Shown here: positions 43,713 to 47,540 of the stretch, piece after piece
How the letters are laid out: every line of letters begins with the position of its first letter
How positions within the stretch are numbered: the stretch's first letter is position 1
Source of the DNA: Sphingobacteriales bacterium
GTDB taxonomy: Bacteria > Bacteroidota > Bacteroidia > AKYH767-A > OLB10
Length of the DNA stretch: 47,540 nucleotides
Direction of reading: 5' to 3'
Assembly: GCA_021299095.1 (NCBI GenBank)
Contig: JAJTFW010000012.1
Coordinates: forward strand, 1 to 47,540
The notes under the pieces: model-generated
Told to the model about the DNA's origin: nothing
What the model saw: the letters and a program-made list of their open reading frames with translations, nothing else
Database searches by the model: none
Made by a program: the position numbers and the translations under genes

Positions 43713-44099
43713 TTAAGCGTTGATCTTGTGATAGAATACGAAGTAGACAGCCATCACCAGGCAGCCAAACGCTGCGAGGTGATTCCAGCGGATGACTTCA
43801 TCTTTAAAGAAGAAGAACGAGAAGAGGACAAAAACCACCAGTGTGATTACCTCCTGTAGTACTTTCAGTTCGACCAGTGAAAAAGGGCCGCCGGTACCGC
43901 GGAACCCAATCCTGTTGGCCGGCACCTGTAGGCAATACTCAAAGAAAGCCAGACCCCAGCTGATCAGGATCAGTCCGCAGAGTCCGGTCGATTTGAGCAG
44001 ACTCACCTGTCCGGATTTGAGGTGTCCATACCAGGCAATCGTCATAAAAAGGTTAGAACCTGACAGCAGTAAAAGGGTGTAAACAGCCTTAATTTCCAT
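43713..44099 (-). CDS. DUF486 (DMT-like) small membrane protein
   Basis: 128 residues with four membrane helices: YTLLLLSGSNLFMTIAWYGH, ILISWGLAFFEYCLQVPANR, FSLVELKVLQEVITLVVFVL and WNHLAAFGCLVMAVYFVFY. The motif FFEYCLQVPANRIG and the KVLQEVITL segment identify DUF486, a small DMT-transporter relative of unknown substrate found across bacteria. It precedes wecB in the same direction. Start ATG 44099. Confidence 0.9.
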   Translation of the reverse strand: MEIKAVYTLLLLSGSNLFMTIAWYGHLKSGQVSLLKSTGLCGLILISWGLAFFEYCLQVPANRIGFRGTGGPFSLVELKVLQEVITLVVFVLFSFFFFKDEVIRWNHLAAFGCLVMAVYFVFYHKINA

Positions 44100-44360
44100 T
44101 GTTTAAATCTTTTATCGCTTGTTTTTCAGTCAATTAGTGGCAAACACCCTGTTTTCTTGGGTGAAAAAATAAAAAAAACTTGCACCAAATCTCAGCACCC
44201 TATAAATTGCATAAACCAATTCTCGGCAGTTACGGGACATTTTTGCTTAATAGAATATCGAATGCATGGTATGCTTCAGCCTATCGAAGCAGATGATTAA
44301 AATCAACTTGAAGTAAATAAACACACACTAAAAAATACACTAAGTAAAATCAAACGTAGC

Positions 44361-44747
44361 ATGATTAAACAACTCCTTTTTTCACTCGCTTCATTGCTTC
44401 TGGTTTCTGCAGCCGCGTCTGCTCAAACCAACAATGCTTATGGGGACAATCAAAAAGAAGTCGAACCCGGAATTTTTGCAATTTATTCGGGCGATGTGAA
44501 TCAGGATGGTGTGATCGATGTGTTGGATCAGGGAATGTTGGATAACGATATGTTCAACTTCACTTTTGGATATGTGGTAACGGATTTGAATGGAGATGCC
44601 GTGGTTGATCTTCTTGACCAGGGATTCCTTGATAATAACATGTTCAACTTCGTTGGGGTCATCAGTCCCCTCTCCGGAGCGCGCATGGCCTCACCAAATC
44701 AACGCACCCCGCGGAGCGTCAATTCTGCGACCCAAAACAGAAACTGA
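44361..44747 (+). CDS. Short secreted protein with tandem dockerin-like repeats
   Basis: 128 residues. The signal peptide ends ASAQ. Two calcium-loop motifs, [18 protein letters not shown] and [17 protein letters not shown], each followed by a DNxMFNF helix, form a dockerin-like pair at about residues 40-95. In other Bacteroidota proteins this GDVNQDG...TDLNGD pair is usually the C-terminal part of a much larger secreted protein; here it stands alone, followed only by a short Ser/Arg/Asn-rich tail. It lies 20 bases upstream of the large repeat protein and may be a companion subunit. No type IX sorting tail is present. Confidence 0.7.
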   Translation: MIKQLLFSLASLLLVSAAASAQTNNAYGDNQKEVEPGIFAIYSGDVNQDGVIDVLDQGMLDNDMFNFTFGYVVTDLNGDAVVDLLDQGFLDNNMFNFVGVISPLSGARMASPNQRTPRSVNSATQNRN

Positions 44748-44767
44748 AATCAACACCACAATAACCT

Positions 44768-44974
44768 ATGACTGCAAAAATTACGAATCTGAAACTGCTG
44801 TTCATGGTGCTCTGCTGCACCCTGATCAGCAAGGTGAGTTTTGCCCAGCCTCAGGCAGCAATCCTCATCACAAACGACGCGCAGGTAGCGCCGAACGAGT
44901 ACCAGTTCGATGTCTACGTGATCAGTTGCGACTCGCATCCCCAGCTGCGCCTGGTGCGGGTAATGGTTCGGTAA
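44768..44974 (+). pseudogene. 5' fragment of the large repeat adhesin (frameshifted)
   Basis: 68 residues. The signal peptide ends VSFAQ, then [20 protein letters not shown], the normal opening of a secreted Bacteroidota domain that should run for more than 100 residues. After VYVIS the frame loses similarity and stops at 44974. The expected continuation appears in another frame from 44920. Together with the following feature this is one gene, disrupted either in nature or by an assembly error. Confidence 0.6.
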
Positions 44975-47540
44975 TTGCTGCCGGAACTGTCTCCCCCTTA
45001 ACCGGAGGTACCAAGGTTGGTCGACTGCGTATGATTGGCTCAGTGTCTTTCGCCTCTGTTCAGCCAAACGTTTCAATCAGCGTTACCTCTTCAACTTCCA
45101 GTACACGAACCGGGGTGAACGTTTACTTCAACAACACCAACTTGCCTTTGTGTATCAATGGTGTCACTGGTAACCCGGCTGCAAACTGTATCGGTTCGAT
45201 CACGATGAACGTGAACACGACCAATCCCGTATTGAACGCTCCTACTTGTACTAATCCTTCCCTTTCCGCTTCTGTAACCGACGTGACGTGCCAGGGCGGC
45301 AGTGATGGTGCTATCAACCTGACCATTACAGGCGGTAGTCCATCTCCTTTCTCTATTGCTTGGAGTAACAACGCAACTACCGAAGACCTCAGCGGACTCG
45401 CTGCAGGTACCTACACCGTTACCGTAACTACTGCCAGCGGTGGTTGTTCTGCTACTGCTTCATACACTGTGGGTGGCGGCTCTGCCGTAACCACCAACAC
45501 CACCTCTGCTTCAGCTTGTGGCAGCTACACCTGGTCCGTGAATGGACAAACGTACACCCAGAGCGGTGCGTACTCGTCAACAGCTGGATGTGCTACTGAA
45601 GTCCTGAACCTGACCATTACTCAGTCGCCTGCTCAGCCTACGCTGGCTTGCTATGAGACGGCCACCTTGAACAGCCAGACCTGTCAGTGGGATGTAACCG
45701 GTACTCAGCCTGCCCAGCCTACCCTGGCTTGTTATGAGACAGCTTCATTCAATACCACGACTTGTTCTTGGGATGTGACCGGCACTCAGCCTGCTCAGCC
45801 TACACTGGCTTGCTACGAGACAGCTTCGTTCAACACGACCACCTGTTCTTGGGATGTTACCGGCACTCAGCCTGCACAGCCTTCCTTGGCCTGCTACGAG
45901 ACAGCTTCGTTTAATACAACGACTTGCTCTTGGGATGTGACCGGCACTCAGCCTGCACAGCCTTCTATCGCTTGCTATGAGACAGCAACCTTCAATGGTC
46001 AGACCTGTTCTTGGGATGTTACCGGAACCCAGCCTGCCCAGCCTACTCTGGCTTGCTACGAGACGGCTTCGTTCAACACAACGACTTGTCAGTGGGACGT
46101 AACCGGCACTCAGCCTGCACAGCCTTCATTGGCCTGCTACGAGACGGCTTCGTTCAACACGAACACTTGTTCTTGGGATGTAACCGGCACTCAGCCTGCT
46201 CAGCCTACCGGCCTGGCTTGTTACGAGACGGCTTCGTTCAACACGAACACTTGTTCTTGGGATGTAACCGGCACTCAGCCTGCTCAGCCTTCTATCGCTT
46301 GCTATGAGACAGCAACGTTCAATGGTCAGACCTGCTCTTGGGATGTTACCGGAACTCAGCCTGCCCAACCTACGCTGGCTTGCTACGAGACAGCTTCGTT
46401 CAACACCACGACTTGCTCTTGGGATGTAACCGGCACTCAGCCTGCCCAGCCTACGCTGGCTTGCTACGAGACAGCTTCGTTCAACACGACCACCTGCTCT
46501 TGGGATGTAACCGGCACACAGCCTGCTCAGCCTACGCTGGCTTGCTACGAGACAGCTTCGTTCAACACCACGACTTGTTCTTGGGATGTAACCGGCACTC
46601 AGCCTGCACAGCCTACCTTGGCTTGCTACGAGACAGCTTCGTTTAATACAACGACTTGCTCTTGGGATGTAACCGGCACGCAACCTGCACAGCCTTCTAT
46701 CGCTTGCTATGAGACAGCAACCTTCAATGGTCAGACTTGTCAGTGGGATGTAACGGGAACTCAGCCTGCACAGCCCTCTATCGCTTGCTATGAGACAGCA
46801 ACCTTCAATGGTCAGACCTGTCAGTGGGATGTAACGGGAACTCAGCCTGCACAGCCTTCTATCGCATGCTACGAGACAGCAACCTTCAATGGTCAGACTT
46901 GTTCTTGGGACGTTACCGGCACTCAGCCTGCACAGCCTTCCTTGGCTTGCTACGAGACAGCTTCGTTCAACACCACGACTTGTTCTTGGGATGTAACGGG
47001 AACTCAGCCTGCACAGCCTTCTATCGCATGCTATGAGACAGCAACCTTCAATGGTCAGACCTGTCAGTGGGATGTGACCGGCACTCAGCCTGCTCAGCCT
47101 ACGCTGGCTTGCTATGAGTCTGCTTCGTTCAATACCACAACTTGTTCTTGGGATGTAACCGGCACTCAGCCTGCACAGCCTACCTTGGCCTGCTACGAGA
47201 CAGCTTCGTTTAATACAACGACTTGCTCTTGGGATGTAACGGGCACTCAGCCTGCTCAGCCTACGCTGGCTTGCTATGAGTCTGCTTCGTTCAACACCAC
47301 GACTTGTTCTTGGGATGTAACCGGCACTCAGCCTGCCCAGCCTACGCTGGCTTGCTTCGAGACAGCTTCGTTCAACACGAATACATGTTCTTGGGATGTA
47401 ACGGGCACTCAGCCTGCTCAGCCTACCCTGGCTTGTTATGAGACAGCTTCATTCAATACCACGACTTGTTCTTGGGATGTGACCGGCACTCAGCCTGCTC
47501 AGCCTACGCTGGCTTGCTACGAGACAGCTTCGTTCAACAC
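44920..47540 (+). CDS. Large secreted repeat protein (adhesin-like), main body, open at the window end
   Basis: A continuous stop-free frame in phase +2 relative to the 5' fragment. It encodes [19 protein letters not shown] and [20 protein letters not shown], the second half of the N-terminal domain. Next comes an SprB-type repeat (about 45250-45480: [19 protein letters not shown]...[10 protein letters not shown]), then a [19 protein letters not shown] module, and from 45628 a 27-residue repeat array. SprB-type and CGSYTW modules occur in gliding and adhesion proteins exported by T9SS, so a surface adhesin is likely. The C-terminus and any sorting domain lie beyond the window. No start codon is proposed; the true start is probably ATG 44768 with a deletion of 3n+1 bases near 44920. 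Confidence 0.7.
45628..47540 (+). repeat. Tandem 81-bp (27-residue) Cys-containing repeat array, at least 23 full units
   Basis: Twenty-three complete units and one partial, starting at CCTGCTCAG and each encoding PAQPxxACYETAxFNxxTC followed by xWDVTGTQ. Unit 8 (46195-46278) is 84 bases because of one extra codon (Gly). Two Cys, ten residues between them, recur in every unit. Two flavours alternate irregularly: [17 protein letters not shown], and [15 protein letters not shown] with S or Q before W. Most differences between units are synonymous. Confidence 0.95.

Noticed and set aside
44145-44163. Hairpin CACCC...GGGTG followed by an A-run as a terminator
   Set aside because: On the plus strand it is followed by A residues, and on the minus strand it lies upstream of the DUF486 gene, so it terminates neither.
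44351-44358. Minus-strand TACGTTTG as promoter of DUF486-wecB
   Set aside because: It matches TANNTTTG but is about 250 bases from the DUF486 start and overlaps the start region of the plus-strand gene; support is insufficient.
46126-46683. 185-codon minus-strand open frame in the repeat array
   Set aside because: It exists only because the plus-strand repeat is stop-free in several frames; it is the antisense of the repeat.
46011-47036. Plus-strand frames of 70-102 codons within the array encoding [24 protein letters not shown] repeats
   Set aside because: Alternative-frame reading of the same 81-bp units; the frame with continuous SprB and upstream domain similarity is the coding one.
23400-47540. 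CRISPR-like reading of the 81-bp tandem array
   Set aside because: Units are contiguous and coding with no unique spacers.

Overview
The window looks like chromosomal DNA of a member of the Bacteroidota. The evidence is the Bacteroidota-type promoter core TANNTTTG in front of several genes, four proteins with type IX secretion (T9SS) type A C-terminal sorting tails (PNP...GVYxV...KR/NP), a TonB-dependent receptor with a carboxypeptidase-like N-terminal domain, SprB-type repeats, DUF4270, DUF5777 and FISUMP proteins, and lipoproteins with Bacteroidota-style lipoboxes. I cannot assign a genus from sequence alone. No tRNA, rRNA, CRISPR array, insertion sequence or prophage was found, and no gene-free gap exceeds about 300 bases.

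Layout. 1-5.6 kb: housekeeping genes (dusB, CPBP protease, a glycogen-synthase-like N-domain protein, a DUF4270 lipoprotein, glmS). 5.7-7.8 kb: a TMTC-like membrane TPR protein that collides tail-to-tail with the next cluster. 7.75-15.5 kb, minus strand: a tightly packed polysaccharide operon (flippase, three sulfotransferases, polymerase/ligase, GH5-like lipoprotein, GT4). 15.7-29.3 kb, plus strand: a surface-protein island. It holds four paralogues of an N-terminal domain I do not recognise from named families, a TonB receptor without SusD, a FISUMP lipoprotein, a beta-helix protein with a dockerin-like tail and proteins with cohesin-like modules. Its four transcription units share an inverted repeat, TTAAC-N5-GTTAA-like, upstream of the promoters. 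29.3-32.6 kb, minus: LpxH-like phosphoesterase, GT28-like glycosyltransferase and GH1 glycosidase. 32.8-39.2 kb, minus: a sulfotransferase/SLC13/cysC/cysD/cysN/cysQ operon that would import sulfate, make PAPS, use it and clear PAP. 39.3-42.4 kb, plus: two cytochrome-c-like lipoproteins, an OB-fold protein, a YceI protein and a DUF5777 barrel. 42.5-44.1 kb, minus: DUF486 and wecB. 44.4 kb to the end, plus: a tandem dockerin-like protein and a large, apparently frameshifted adhesin with 23 full 27-residue Cys repeats running off the window.

Two themes stand out. First, four sulfotransferases, a complete PAPS supply-and-recycling operon, a Wzx/Wzy pair, glycosyltransferases and wecB point to a sulfated surface or extracellular polysaccharide. 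Second, a co-regulated set of secreted proteins sharing an undescribed domain, together with cohesin- and dockerin-like modules and a TonB receptor, may form a cell-surface assembly. The first theme rests on well-known enzyme families; the second is inference from sequence similarity and shared upstream motifs.
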